Of a DNA stretch of 64,000 bases, positions 47,859 to 57,783 are shown piece after piece. Numbering within the stretch: position 1 is the stretch's first letter; every line of letters starts with the position of its first letter. Where the stretch lies: assembly GCA_910578335.1 (NCBI GenBank), contig CAJTPU010000018.1:1-64000 (forward strand). The letters run 5' to 3'. The notes beneath the pieces were generated by a model that was given only the letters and a program-made list of their open reading frames with translations, was not told the origin of the DNA and made no database searches. Origin of the DNA: an uncultured Lachnospiraceae bacterium (GTDB taxonomy: Bacteria; Bacillota; Clostridia; Lachnospirales; Lachnospiraceae). The position numbers were made by a program, and so were the translations under genes.

Positions 47859-50652
47859 AAATCTGCCCCTTCTCTGTCAATATTATTTTGGCACGCTCCG
47901 CCTGTTTCTGCAGCTTCTGCTGCTCTATATGGAGTACCGTTTTTATCAGCTCGCTCCCGGCGTTTTTGTCCCGGTTTCGCCTGATTCTTTTTTCCAGCGT
48001 GCTTTCCGGCGTACTGTCGATATAAATTGGCAGGTCGACTCCCAAAAGAAACTCACTGCCGCCATGGGTCCACTCAATCAGCAACACCGGGACGCCGCTA
48101 AAGTCAACCTCCTCATTGCTGATTTCTCCTGCTTTCCGCCCCATTTTCCTTAATGTAATCACATCTTCTCCCGCTTTAAACGCCGCAATTACGTCGTTGA
48201 TTCTGTCAAATGCAATTTCACTCGGCGTGCCCAGATAGTCCTTAAGCCCTTCCAAACCGCATTCTTCATAAATCCGAAGGCGCTCTGCATCGTTGTGTTC
48301 CGGTATTCTTAGGGGATAATTATCACCGCTTACAACATAGCAGCCCACTCCATCCTTTTGAAAGTATTCGCTGATAATGGAGGATATTGTGGTTTTGCCG
48401 CAGCCAGAACAGCCGAAAATACTGATGACCGTTCTTTCTTCCTTATTATCTACATGCTTCTTAAGCACCTCATATAAATTCTTCGCAGCTTCCACTTCCG
48501 TAAATGCAATCTGGTATGCCTCGTATTCTGTTTTTGCCAGAGGAAGCGGCAGTCCTGCTTCCATCAAGGCGGTACCGGTATAAACCCTTCCTGACGCGTT
48601 ATCTATATACGCGGCTTCTCTGGCAAGACCCCTAAGCTTCACATAAGTGGTTGCCATATTCCCCTGTACGTCAAGCCTGACGACGTTCAAAAGCACTTCC
48701 TTCTTATCCTTCGAGACAAACATCCACGCGGCATATGCATCCGCAAAAGGATTTGAAAGCCGGTAATAGTCGCCCTGCCTGATTAGCGCTTCATACTTTT
48801 TATAAGTCTGAATTTGTTCCTTTACAACCGCTTTTTCTTCTTCCTTTAAGAGCGCCGGATTCAGTTCATACCCGAAGGTTCCCGCCATGGCTGTAATTCC
48901 CCTTGTGTTCAGTCCGGTAACTCTTCCCGTCTGGTGGTTCGGGACAGCCGATACATGAGCGCCCACCGTTGAGGCAGGATAAAAAAACGAGGAGCCGTAC
49001 TGTATTTTCGTCCGGTCTATGGCATCCGTATTGTCACTGCACCATATTTGAGGCGTATAATACATCATGCCCGCGTCAAACCTTCCGCCGCCGCCGCTGC
49101 AGCCTTCTATCAGAATATCCGGATACTTCGATACAATTTTTTCAAGAAAATCGTATACGCCAAGCATGTAATCATAGGTAACGTTTCCGGCATACACATC
49201 TGCCATGCTTCTGTTCATGTCCCATTTTATATATTCAATTTTTCCCTGATTTAATATGGCGCAAATCTGTTCAAAAATATAATTTCTTACTTCCGTGCGG
49301 GAAAAATCAAGCAGTAGCTGCCCCCGCGCCCTGACGGGTTCTCTGTCTGCTATCCTGAGCACCCAGTCGGGGTGTTCTCTGTACAAATCACTGTCCTCGT
49401 TAATCATCTCCGGTTCAATCCAGATTCCAAATTTGACACCGAGCGCGTTCACCCTGCCAATCAGCTCCTGCAGGGAACAGCCCAGCTTTTCCTCATTGAC
49501 ATGCCAGTCGCCCAAAGACGAAGTATCATTATCCCGTTTCCCAAACCATCCGTCATCCATAACCACCATATCCATTCCAAGGTCTGCCGCCTCTTTTGCA
49601 AGGTTAAGGATTGTCTCGCCGCTAAAGTCAAAGTACGCCGCTTCCCAACTGTTAAGCAGAACCGGTCTCGCTGCATTGGCATACTTCCCCCTGCATACAT
49701 GGTTTTTAATACAGTCATGATACCTGTGTGACAACTCCGCAAAGCCCTTATCCGAATATGACAGGATGACTTCCGGCACTACAAATTCCTCGCTTTTCTC
49801 TAACGGATAGGAAAACCAATCACTGTTGAGCCCCATAAGCAGCCTGGTCTGATTCATCTGGTCTCTTTCCACTTCACACAAAAAATTCCCACTGTATACA
49901 AACAACATGCCGTAACAGCTTCCGCAGTCTTCCGCCGCATTTTTGTCTGCCAGAATCACGGCGGGATTGTACTGATGGCTTGAGGTTCCTCTTCTGCTGC
50001 CAAAGCGAAGACTCCCATGTCCAACCGGCAGCCGCTCCACATTTCTCTCCATGGTATGCCTGCCATAAAACTTCACCGCGTCAAATTCCCCCGTAAGAAA
50101 ATCGAGACATGCCGCAGCCGCTTTTTTTATGATTACCCTGTCTTGACCGGCATTTTTAATAATTACACTTCTTGTAATGATATCTGCTTTTTCCAAAACG
50201 CCGTACAAAAGAGTGACTTCTATCCCGCTTACCGCATCCCGCAGGACAATGGCTAAAGTATCCGCCTCCTCTTCCTTTGCCCATACAGCCGGCAATCCTT
50301 TCAACCCATACTTCCCTTTCTTTATTTCATAGCGGGAAAATGTCAGGCTGCAGCACTCGGAACCGTCGCTGTTTTCAATACTAAGGGCATAGTTCCGGTA
50401 ATCCCCCGTCCCGAGCGTCGGATATTCCTGTGGAAGGATGTCCAAGGAATAAGTCCTGTCATTCCCTGCCGCATCCGGATTTCCCGAAAACCCTCTGTCG
50501 GCATAGGTCAACATATAGTCCATGGAGCCGGTAATACCGGCTCCATAGTATAAGTGCAGCAGATAACCATATTTATCTACCTGCATCTGATATGTGGTGT
50601 TTTTTGTATGCAAAGTAAAAATCCTTTTGTTCCGATTGTAGATAATTGACAT
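47848..50652 (-). CDS. agaSK: bifunctional alpha-galactosidase/sucrose kinase (AgaSK-type)
   Basis: A 934-residue fusion. Residues 1-720 are a GH36 alpha-galactosidase with the nucleophile Asp in EYIKWDMNRS, the loop GCSGGGGRFD and the acid/base Asp in WCSDNTDAID. Residues 741-934 are a P-loop kinase with Walker A GCSGCGKTT (747-755), VVSGDNYPLR and VLLIEWTHGG. The length and order match AgaSK of Ruminococcus gnavus, which releases galactose from raffinose and phosphorylates the sucrose. It acts in the cytosol after ABC import. Its end overlaps the GH13 gene by 11 bases; GGAGAG precedes its ATG. Substrate identity is by family analogy. Confidence 0.92.
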   Translation of the reverse strand: MSIIYNRNKRIFTLHTKNTTYQMQVDKYGYLLHLYYGAGITGSMDYMLTYADRGFSGNPDAAGNDRTYSLDILPQEYPTLGTGDYRNYALSIENSDGSECCSLTFSRYEIKKGKYGLKGLPAVWAKEEEADTLAIVLRDAVSGIEVTLLYGVLEKADIITRSVIIKNAGQDRVIIKKAAAACLDFLTGEFDAVKFYGRHTMERNVERLPVGHGSLRFGSRRGTSSHQYNPAVILADKNAAEDCGSCYGMLFVYSGNFLCEVERDQMNQTRLLMGLNSDWFSYPLEKSEEFVVPEVILSYSDKGFAELSHRYHDCIKNHVCRGKYANAARPVLLNSWEAAYFDFSGETILNLAKEAADLGMDMVVMDDGWFGKRDNDTSSLGDWHVNEEKLGCSLQELIGRVNALGVKFGIWIEPEMINEDSDLYREHPDWVLRIADREPVRARGQLLLDFSRTEVRNYIFEQICAILNQGKIEYIKWDMNRSMADVYAGNVTYDYMLGVYDFLEKIVSKYPDILIEGCSGGGGRFDAGMMYYTPQIWCSDNTDAIDRTKIQYGSSFFYPASTVGAHVSAVPNHQTGRVTGLNTRGITAMAGTFGYELNPALLKEEEKAVVKEQIQTYKKYEALIRQGDYYRLSNPFADAYAAWMFVSKDKKEVLLNVVRLDVQGNMATTYVKLRGLAREAAYIDNASGRVYTGTALMEAGLPLPLAKTEYEAYQIAFTEVEAAKNLYEVLKKHVDNKEERTVISIFGCSGCGKTTISSIISEYFQKDGVGCYVVSGDNYPLRIPEHNDAERLRIYEECGLEGLKDYLGTPSEIAFDRINDVIAAFKAGEDVITLRKMGRKAGEISNEEVDFSGVPVLLIEWTHGGSEFLLGVDLPIYIDSTPESTLEKRIRRNRDKNAGSELIKTVLHIEQQKLQKQAERAKIILTEKGQIYEK

Positions 50653-50664
50653 AACCTATCTCTC

Positions 50665-51507
50665 CTATCCTTTGACGGCTCCGTTTGCAACACCGTTCAA
50701 TATCTGCTTCTGGCAAATCATATAGAATACCAGAATCGGAAGCAATGCCAGAATGTAAGAGGCAAACGCCAGATTATAATTCGTACCAAACTGGGACTGG
50801 AAGTTTAACTGTGCCAAAGGCAGCGTATTATGCCCTGTTCCCGACATAATAACCAAAGGCGTCATGACGTCATTCCATGTTCCAAGCGCCGTCAAAATGG
50901 CAACCGTTGCGTGCATGGGCTTCATCATGGGAAAGACAATCTTCCAGTACGTTTTCCATGTACTCGCGCCGTCGATATCCGAGGCTTCCTCCAGTGCCAC
51001 CGGTATATTCTTCAAATAACCTGTGTAAAGCATCACATTCATCGGCATATAAAAAACAAGATATAGCAGGATTACCCCTATACGGTTTCCCAATCCCATC
51101 TGCGCCGTCTGTTTTACCAGAGGCATCATCAGGATGGAGAACGGAACAAACATACCGCTGACAATGTACAGATAAATAAAACGAAAGCTCTTTTTGTTTA
51201 TCATGCCCCTGCCAATTACATATCCTGCAATAGAATGAATTAAAATTGCCAGTACAATTGTCGTCAGCGTAATCAAAAGGCTGTTTCCCAGAGAACGCCA
51301 GAAATCAGTCACTTCCATTGCCTGCCTGAAATTTTCCAGACTCCATCGGGAAGGAAATGCCAACGCGCCTGCAACGTCATTCGTCATTTCGCTTGGCTGT
51401 TTAAACGCAATGATAATCGCCATATACAGAGGGAAGAATACTGTAATTGTCCCTATAATTAATATAATGGTCAGTATCCAGTTTGTTTTTTGTGTTTCTT
51501 TCATCAT
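50665..51507 (-). CDS. sugar ABC transporter permease (MalG-type)
   Basis: A 280-residue inner-membrane protein with six hydrophobic segments and the EAA loop EEASDIDGASTWKTYWKIVFPMM, which docks to the ATPase. It belongs to the MalG/MsmG carbohydrate permeases. It overlaps the preceding permease gene by 4 bases and precedes agaSK by 12. Its ligand is probably raffinose-family oligosaccharide. No ATPase gene is in the operon, so a shared MsmK-like protein is expected. Confidence 0.9.
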   Translation of the reverse strand: MMKETQKTNWILTIILIIGTITVFFPLYMAIIIAFKQPSEMTNDVAGALAFPSRWSLENFRQAMEVTDFWRSLGNSLLITLTTIVLAILIHSIAGYVIGRGMINKKSFRFIYLYIVSGMFVPFSILMMPLVKQTAQMGLGNRIGVILLYLVFYMPMNVMLYTGYLKNIPVALEEASDIDGASTWKTYWKIVFPMMKPMHATVAILTALGTWNDVMTPLVIMSGTGHNTLPLAQLNFQSQFGTNYNLAFASYILALLPILVFYMICQKQILNGVANGAVKG

Positions 51508-52379
51508 AACTGCTCCTCCTTCTTATTCATAATGGTCATCTGGAAAACAGATATTGCCACAATTACGAGGAAGAAAACAACTGCATTCGCACTCTGGAAG
51601 CCAAACTGACCACCATCCATGCCATTTCTGTAAATCAGATAAGAAATGGATTCCGTGCTTTGCGCAGGACCGCCTTTTGTCAAGGACATAATCTGGTCAA
51701 ATACCATCAATAAATTCTTTGTGCTGAGCACCAGATTGATTGTCACAAAGGGAGCGACTAACGGCAATGTTACATTCCAAAATTCCTTCCACTTACTTGC
51801 ACCGTCCAGCATACTCGCTTCATAGACGTCCTGCGGAATTGTCTGAAGTCCCGAAATGTAAATGATAGTATTCATCGCCACAGCCTGCCATACGCCCACC
51901 ACCAATACACCTATCCATGCATACTTTTCACTGGCAAGTATACTGTTCTGCAGCCAGCCGATATGAAGCGCCGAGCCTGCTGCCGGCAGAATGTATGTAA
52001 AGAAAAAGCTGAAAATATAACCGATAACCAATCCGCCCAGAATATTGGGTATAAAGTAAATGCCGCGCAGTGCGCTTTTAAAGCGGATTCTGCTGTTTAG
52101 TCCCAGCGCCATCACCAGACTTAAAATATTTACCAGCACCGTTCCTGCCAGCGCATATTTGAATGTAAATAAATAACTTTTCCCCACTCTTGCGTCTGTA
52201 AACAAATCCGCATAATTCCGAAATCCCACATAGTCATAGGAACCGTACCCCTTATAGTTCGTAAAGCTGTAAACAACCCCCTTCAGCATGGGCAATGTAT
52301 TAAAAGTAAAGAATAAAACCAGAACCGGTATAACAACTGCCCAAAAAGTAATATCGCGATTTGTCATCTTTCTTTTCAT
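51504..52379 (-). CDS. sugar ABC transporter permease (MalF/UgpA-type)
   Basis: A 291-residue membrane protein with six segments, the EAA-loop YEASMLDGASKWKEFWNVTLPLV and the N-terminal FTFNTLPMLKGVVYSFTNYKGYG form of MalF/UgpA/MsmF permeases. It pairs with the MalG-type protein to form the pore. Its start overlaps the solute-binding gene by 4 bases and its end overlaps the next permease by 4, so the three are translated as a coupled set. Confidence 0.9.
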   Translation of the reverse strand: MKRKMTNRDITFWAVVIPVLVLFFTFNTLPMLKGVVYSFTNYKGYGSYDYVGFRNYADLFTDARVGKSYLFTFKYALAGTVLVNILSLVMALGLNSRIRFKSALRGIYFIPNILGGLVIGYIFSFFFTYILPAAGSALHIGWLQNSILASEKYAWIGVLVVGVWQAVAMNTIIYISGLQTIPQDVYEASMLDGASKWKEFWNVTLPLVAPFVTINLVLSTKNLLMVFDQIMSLTKGGPAQSTESISYLIYRNGMDGGQFGFQSANAVVFFLVIVAISVFQMTIMNKKEEQL

Positions 52380-53671
52380 TGTGCGCCCTCCGTTTTCTGA
52401 TATTGCTGCACCTTGCGGATTAAATCCCTGTTATAACGTTTCCAGTCTGTGTCAAACCGCTGCAAAAAAGTATCCAGAGCAGTATCGCTGTCATCCAGCA
52501 GGAAAGTCTGTATCATGGCATCCACGCTCATTTCACTCGGATAATGATGGTCGTGGAAATCTGCCATTCTGTCGCTTTCAATATAAGCTCTCATGCCCTC
52601 CAGCTCCGGGGGAATTTCAAAATCTCCTTCTTTACAGGCAACGCCTCCCTGCTTGTCAAGATACATTTGAATGATTTCATCCGTGTACAAAAAGCGGAGC
52701 ACCTCGTAAACCGCCTCTTTGTTTTTACAATCCTTCATCACGCAAAGCTGCAAGTCAATGCCGGAGTTTAAGACATTGCTTTCTTCTGACGAATTTGCCG
52801 GAAATGTAAAAGAATCTATATTCATTTCCGGATTCACCATCTTAATCTGCGGTATCGCATAGCTGCCAATGGGATACATTGCCGACTGTCCTCTTGCAAA
52901 AGCCGTACACGCATCGTTGTACCCGTATGCGTACGGATTGGGTTCTGCATACGCAAGCAGCAGCTTTATTTTTTCAGCGGTTTCCCGATAAGCCTCCGCA
53001 AAAGTCGTGTTCCCCATATTGACCTGACTACAGGTATCTGAAGCGGACAGCCCGACTGCCAATGCATTCCACGGCGCCAGACACGTCCATGTATCCTTAT
53101 ATCCCAGATACAACGGCTGTATTCCACTGGCTTCAATCTCCTCGCACAAAGCAGTAAACTCTTCCCATGTCTGCGGAATCTGCCACCCGTGTTCTGCAAA
53201 CATATCCTTGTTGTAAAGAATTCCTGCCACATTTGCCACATAAGGCAGTGCGTAGCTTCCCTCTTGGGGAATAAACTCCAGCTCCCTCTCCATGTCCAGA
53301 TAAGACTGTTTTACCATTCCCAACTCTTCCAGGTCAGAAATATCCATAAACAAGTCCGCATCCAAAAAGTTGGAATAATTGATGTCCCCGCCAATTCCGA
53401 CAATATCAGGATAATCCTCTTTGATAAATCTTGTTTTCAGGATGGTCATTGCCTCATTCGGCGAGTGAATCGTGAGATGGATATCGTCATGGGTCTCATT
53501 GAAGCGCTCTGCGATTTCTTCAAAGGTTTCCACCGCTTCCGGCTTATAGGATACCATTTCTACTTCAATCTTACCGTCCGACGCGCTTCTTTTGCATCCT
53601 GCAAGACCTGCCATTGACATCACAATCCCCAAAATCAATACTAGTCTTCCTGCAATCTTTCTTTTTGACAT
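52376..53671 (-). CDS. sugar ABC transporter solute-binding lipoprotein
   Basis: A 431-residue extracellular solute-binding protein. Its signal ends at the lipobox LAGC (near residue 26), giving a lipid anchor, and the rest has the family-1 fold with IPQTWEEFTALCEEIEASGIQPL and FARGQSAMYPIGSYAIPQI. It should capture raffinose or a similar oligosaccharide and deliver it to the permeases. It is the first gene of the operon, divergent from the second AraC gene, with an extended -10 TGTTAGAAT on the minus strand near 53722-53730. Confidence 0.88.
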   Translation of the reverse strand: MSKRKIAGRLVLILGIVMSMAGLAGCKRSASDGKIEVEMVSYKPEAVETFEEIAERFNETHDDIHLTIHSPNEAMTILKTRFIKEDYPDIVGIGGDINYSNFLDADLFMDISDLEELGMVKQSYLDMERELEFIPQEGSYALPYVANVAGILYNKDMFAEHGWQIPQTWEEFTALCEEIEASGIQPLYLGYKDTWTCLAPWNALAVGLSASDTCSQVNMGNTTFAEAYRETAEKIKLLLAYAEPNPYAYGYNDACTAFARGQSAMYPIGSYAIPQIKMVNPEMNIDSFTFPANSSEESNVLNSGIDLQLCVMKDCKNKEAVYEVLRFLYTDEIIQMYLDKQGGVACKEGDFEIPPELEGMRAYIESDRMADFHDHHYPSEMSVDAMIQTFLLDDSDTALDTFLQRFDTDWKRYNRDLIRKVQQYQKTEGAQ

Positions 53672-53721
53672 ATTTCCCTTTCCTTTCTTTTTGATTTACC
53701 GGTTCCTTTTTTCATAAATCC

Positions 53722-53801
53722 ATTCTAACATACCAATATGCAACCTAAAATATCGGTGTTTTTCATTTTTTATACCACAATGCTATTTTTTGTGTTATAA
53801 T
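53722..53801. promoter_or_regulatory. divergent promoters between the ABC operon and AraC gene
   Basis: On the plus strand TGTTATAAT (53793-53801) is an extended -10 toward the AraC gene with a weak -35. On the minus strand TGTTAGAAT (53730-53722) is an extended -10 toward the ABC operon. Weak -35 elements suggest activator dependence. An AraC-binding site is expected here but I cannot define one. Confidence 0.5.
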
Positions 53802-53858
53802 ATCATATGATGACGCATATTGATATATTCGATATGTTTTGCAAAGAGAGGAGCTGCC

Positions 53859-54704
53859 ATGAGCAATACCTTTTTTAACATATTTCCGAATGAAAATTTT
53901 ATTGATTTATGTATGTACCAGTGCGGCTATGAACAATGTGACCCCGCACATTCCTTTGGACCCGCTGCGAGAAACCATTATCTGTTTCACTATGTGATTT
54001 CCGGCACGGGCACGCTTATGGCTGATGATGCGAAAGGCATAACCCAAACGTATTCCATCAAAAGCGGACAGGGTTTTCTCATTTTTCCCGGGCAGATTAA
54101 CACCTATTATGCCGACAGCAGGCTTCCGTGGGAATACGCATGGATTGAATTTGACGGACTGCGGGTAAAGGAAGCGCTCGACTTAACCGAGCTTTCCAAG
54201 AATACTCCCGTATATCACCCACACTCCAAAGACCTCAGAGAACAAATGCTGCACGAAATGCTGTATGTTGTCAATCACGCAAAAGAGTCCCCCTTTCATC
54301 TCATCGGACACCTTTTTCTTTTTTTCGATTACCTTACCCGGTCAGCCAAGTCAACACGGCTGGTACAAAGCAGTAAAATGAGCGATTACTATATTAAGGA
54401 GGCTATCAATTACATAGAACAGAATTTTCAGAATAGCATCACAATAGAAGACATTGCTGCCGTCTGCGGAATCAACCGAAGTTACTTTGGGAAAATCTTC
54501 CGCAATTCTATCGGACGCTCACCTCAGGAATTTTTAATGAACTACCGAATGGTAAAAGCTACTGAATTATTAAAGCTGACCTCCCTATCCATTGCAGAAA
54601 TCGGCTCTGCTGTCGGATATGAAAATCAGCTTCATTTTTCACGCGCCTTTAAGACTATTTATGGGATTTCACCAAGGGAGTGGCGAAACCAGCATCAAAA
54701 TTAA
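53859..54704 (+). CDS. AraC-family regulator of the raffinose operon
   Basis: A 281-residue regulator of the MsmR/RafR type. An N-terminal cupin-like domain (about 25-130: HYVISGTGTLM, FLIFPGQINTYYAD) is followed by two AraC HTH motifs at about 180-281 (ITIEDIAAVCGINRSYFGKIFR and IAEIGSAVGYENQLHFSRAFK). GAGGAG 5 bases before the ATG at 53859 fixes the start over 53820. It is divergent from the ABC/agaSK operon and most likely activates it on a raffinose-family signal. Confidence 0.87.
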   Translation: MSNTFFNIFPNENFIDLCMYQCGYEQCDPAHSFGPAARNHYLFHYVISGTGTLMADDAKGITQTYSIKSGQGFLIFPGQINTYYADSRLPWEYAWIEFDGLRVKEALDLTELSKNTPVYHPHSKDLREQMLHEMLYVVNHAKESPFHLIGHLFLFFDYLTRSAKSTRLVQSSKMSDYYIKEAINYIEQNFQNSITIEDIAAVCGINRSYFGKIFRNSIGRSPQEFLMNYRMVKATELLKLTSLSIAEIGSAVGYENQLHFSRAFKTIYGISPREWRNQHQN

Positions 54705-54712
54705 TTGGCATA

Positions 54713-54754
54713 AAAAGTCCCCGTATACCCAAAACATCGTATACGGGGACTTTC
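54713..54754. terminator. bidirectional terminator
   Basis: GTCCCCGTATAC (54717-54728) pairs perfectly with GTATACGGGGAC (54739-54750), with A4 before and TTT after. It separates the convergent AraC and chemoreceptor genes. Confidence 0.88.
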
Positions 54755-54771
54755 CCATGTTTACAAAACGA

Positions 54772-56775
54772 TTACTTTTTCAGCCTGAATCTGGATACCT
54801 GTTCCTTAAGCGCGGCAGCCTGACCGGACAGCTCCTCACTGGCGGCTGCACTGGACTCTGCTGTGCTTACATTTGTCTGGACAACAATGGCTATCTGGTC
54901 AATGCCATGACTGATTTCCTCTGCCGTAACAGCTTGCTCCTTGGCATAGTCGGCGATACTGCCTATCAGGCTGTCCATCTCCTCCGCCAGCTCCACTGCT
55001 GCCAGCATAGATTTTGCCGTATTGTCAGCCGCATTCACACCTTCCTCCATAGAGCTTATCGTCTCTCCAAGAAGCTCTGTGGTCTCCTTTGCCGCATTTG
55101 CGGATTTACCCGCCAGAGTCCGAACCTCCTCCGCCACTACGGCAAAGCCTTTTCCTGCTTCTCCCGCTCTTGCTGCCTCTACCGCCGCATTCAGTGCAAG
55201 GATATTGGTCTGAAATGCAATATCATCAATGGTCTTTACAATCTTGTTGATTGCATTGGATTTTTCGCTTATCTTCTGGATAACCTCTGTCATATTCTGC
55301 ATCTTCACGTTGCTGTCCAGAAGCCCCTCTCTGACTTCCTTGGAAATGCCGCTTGCTTTCTGTGCATCCTCTGCAATCTTCTGCACACTGTCAGACGCTT
55401 TTCCAATATGTCCTGCCAACGCTTCTACTTCTGCCGCCTGCTCCGTGGAGCCCTGTGACAGACGTACCGCACTATCGGAAATCTGCTCTGCACCGGCAGC
55501 AACATCCCTTGACGAAGCTCTCATCTGCCCTATTACAATATTGAGCTCAACGGCAATCTCATCCAAAGATTCCCTTATTTTTGCAAATTCACCGGTATAC
55601 TCATTTTTCAGTTCAAATGCCAGATTTCCCCCTGCAATTTCCCGCAATGTACTCGATATCTCATTGATGTATTTTATGTAATCACGCAGCCTGAGCGTAA
55701 CCTGATTAAAATTATGTGCAAGCGTACCCAGCTCGTCTCCGGACTTATAACTGATATTCTGTTCCAGCTCGCCTTCTGCAATCAGCGTAGCAACCCTGCT
55801 CAGCTCCTTTACAGGCCTGCCGATAATACGGCGAATCTGAAGCACAACAAGAAGCGTCAGTACAAGCACCGCTATGACGGAAACCTTCACCATAATATTG
55901 GTCAGCGCAGAAAGCTCTGACAATACCTCTGTCCGCGGCACATAAGCCACTGCCATCCAACTGCTTCCCTCAACCTCTGCAATCTCAATATAAGTATTTT
56001 CATAAATGCTGAGCCCTGTTTTTCCGGCTTGTATCTGCTCTCCCGCATAGGCATACATACCATCGCCTTCACTCAGCTTTTCTCCTACTACCGCCGCATC
56101 CCTGTGTCCGATAATGGTATCCGTGCGGGTATCAACCAGAAAAATACCGCCGGTGTCCTCTATCTGAATATTGCTGACAATATCAGAAATGGAATCCAGA
56201 TACACATCAGCCGCGGCAACGCCGCGCACCTCACCCTTTCTATCCTTCAACACGCCGGAGGCGCCCACGACATATGACTGGCTGTCTTCATCAAAGTATA
56301 CGTCCCCCAATATAAAATCTTCAGATTCCAGTCCGTCCAAATACCAGCTTTTTACCAATGCATTAAAATCCGGTCCCGGCACAAAAGATGCATGGTACAA
56401 AGAGCCATCCGTCAGCGCCACATACAGTCCGGCAGGATATGCCTCATTCTGCCCTGCTGTGTGCTTAATGTACTCCTTCATTTCCGGAATCGTCATGTCC
56501 TCGTACTCTATTGTGTCCCTCTGGGTTTCCAGCATAGTAAGAGTCCGGTTCATCCACGCTCTCGTTTCCTGAAGAGTCTTATCTTCCGTAATGCGCAGAG
56601 TTTCCTCACTCTTCTCCAGCAGTGTTTTGGACATCCGGTCATATACTATCGCCAACAGTACTGACACCGCAATGATAACACTCACAATAACAGACAGCAC
56701 AAGCTTCACCGTAATTCCTATTCCACGCCGCCTTTTGGCTGCAGGCGCTATTTCGTTTATCTGGCTCATCCTCAA
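54772..56775 (-). CDS. methyl-accepting chemotaxis protein (dCache)
   Basis: A 667-residue receptor with a membrane segment at about 23-48, an extracellular double-Cache-like domain (about 50-285), a second membrane segment (VSVIAVLVLTLLVVLQI), HAMP (about 310-365) and the cytosolic signalling domain. The tip DDIAFQTNILALNAAVEAARAGEAGKGFAVVA carries the CheA/CheW-binding hairpin. It should steer motility or another Che-type output in response to a small molecule, often an amino acid for this domain. No cheA, cheW or flagellar motor gene is in the window. It stands alone. Confidence 0.92.
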   Translation of the reverse strand: MRMSQINEIAPAAKRRRGIGITVKLVLSVIVSVIIAVSVLLAIVYDRMSKTLLEKSEETLRITEDKTLQETRAWMNRTLTMLETQRDTIEYEDMTIPEMKEYIKHTAGQNEAYPAGLYVALTDGSLYHASFVPGPDFNALVKSWYLDGLESEDFILGDVYFDEDSQSYVVGASGVLKDRKGEVRGVAAADVYLDSISDIVSNIQIEDTGGIFLVDTRTDTIIGHRDAAVVGEKLSEGDGMYAYAGEQIQAGKTGLSIYENTYIEIAEVEGSSWMAVAYVPRTEVLSELSALTNIMVKVSVIAVLVLTLLVVLQIRRIIGRPVKELSRVATLIAEGELEQNISYKSGDELGTLAHNFNQVTLRLRDYIKYINEISSTLREIAGGNLAFELKNEYTGEFAKIRESLDEIAVELNIVIGQMRASSRDVAAGAEQISDSAVRLSQGSTEQAAEVEALAGHIGKASDSVQKIAEDAQKASGISKEVREGLLDSNVKMQNMTEVIQKISEKSNAINKIVKTIDDIAFQTNILALNAAVEAARAGEAGKGFAVVAEEVRTLAGKSANAAKETTELLGETISSMEEGVNAADNTAKSMLAAVELAEEMDSLIGSIADYAKEQAVTAEEISHGIDQIAIVVQTNVSTAESSAAASEELSGQAAALKEQVSRFRLKK

Positions 56776-57023
56776 CTCCTACTTTCTTCCATTTTTATTA
56801 CTTTTTCACAATTGTATCACAACTGGAAAAAAAATCAAATCCTTATCACAATAAATCACGCAAAATGATTAACAAAATAAACTCTTTACTCCATTCTTCT
56901 GTTCGGAATGCCGCCCCTTCAACAGCCTTCTTTTTATCTTCTTTTTAATATCCCGGTCGTTCACCCAAAATCAAAGTTTGCTGCACAGCTTATGTAAAAG
57001 CCTTGATGTGTATTACAAAAAAA

Positions 57024-57572
57024 TCATTGCAACGGCATTACCATCAAAATATCATCACTATAAGTACCATCGTCATATTTGTTTGCATGAGGAACTCGCC
57101 CACACTCTTTAAATCCCATGCTTTCGTACAAGTGATATGCCCTATCGTTTCCGCTGACTACCGTCAATTCTGCCTGCTCAAATCCCTGCTCCTTTATCTT
57201 TTTCAAAAGCAGCTCCAACATCAATCTTCCTAATCCAAAACCTGTAAACTTCTGAAACAAAGCAATTCCAACTCCCACACGGTGTTTCGTTCTGCGACTG
57301 CTTGTTTTTCCCTCGAAGGAGCAGTTTCCCGCATACTCACCGTCAACAAATGCTAAAATCAGCATCGCATCCTCTGATTCATTATGCCCATTGATAAAAC
57401 TGATTTCGTCTTCCGCAGTATAGTTTACTTCGTCCGCTTCACACATCAAGAATCTTGTCTCGCCGCTAACAGTCTTTAAATAATTTATCAGCATATCAGC
57501 ATCTTCTGCTCTTGCGCCGCGAAATGTTATCGTTTTTCCATTCAACTCATGTTTTTCATCAACAAGTATCAT
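57024..57572 (-). CDS. GNAT-family N-acetyltransferase
   Basis: A 182-residue GNAT protein. The acetyl-CoA-binding part is VGVGIALFQKFTGFGLGRLMLELLLKKI and the tail ELTVVSGNDRAYHLYESMGFKECGRVPHANKYDDGTYSDDILM recalls spermidine- or protein-N-acetyltransferases. The acceptor is unknown. It lies in a more AT-rich stretch than the genes to the left and has no close neighbour on its strand. Confidence 0.85.
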   Translation of the reverse strand: MILVDEKHELNGKTITFRGARAEDADMLINYLKTVSGETRFLMCEADEVNYTAEDEISFINGHNESEDAMLILAFVDGEYAGNCSFEGKTSSRRTKHRVGVGIALFQKFTGFGLGRLMLELLLKKIKEQGFEQAELTVVSGNDRAYHLYESMGFKECGRVPHANKYDDGTYSDDILMVMPLQ

Positions 57573-57783
57573 TCTTTTTTACTCCTTTATTTCTTTTATC
57601 GTTGCCTCATATTTTCTATAATTGGCTATCGAAGATTGAAAATCTTTTTGAGCTTCTATTCATTTTTCAAATGTACTTATCTGTCATCATACATTTTCAG
57701 CCCTAAAGCCCGCTTTACCTTTATGATATAAGCAGTATATACCTCAAATCCCTATTTCTTCTCTGCACACTCTGCTATCGCAT

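Noticed and set aside
54592..55458. Plus-strand open frame of 288 codons, Cys- and Leu-rich
   Set aside because: It is antisense to the conserved signalling domain of the chemoreceptor and overlaps the AraC gene and a terminator.
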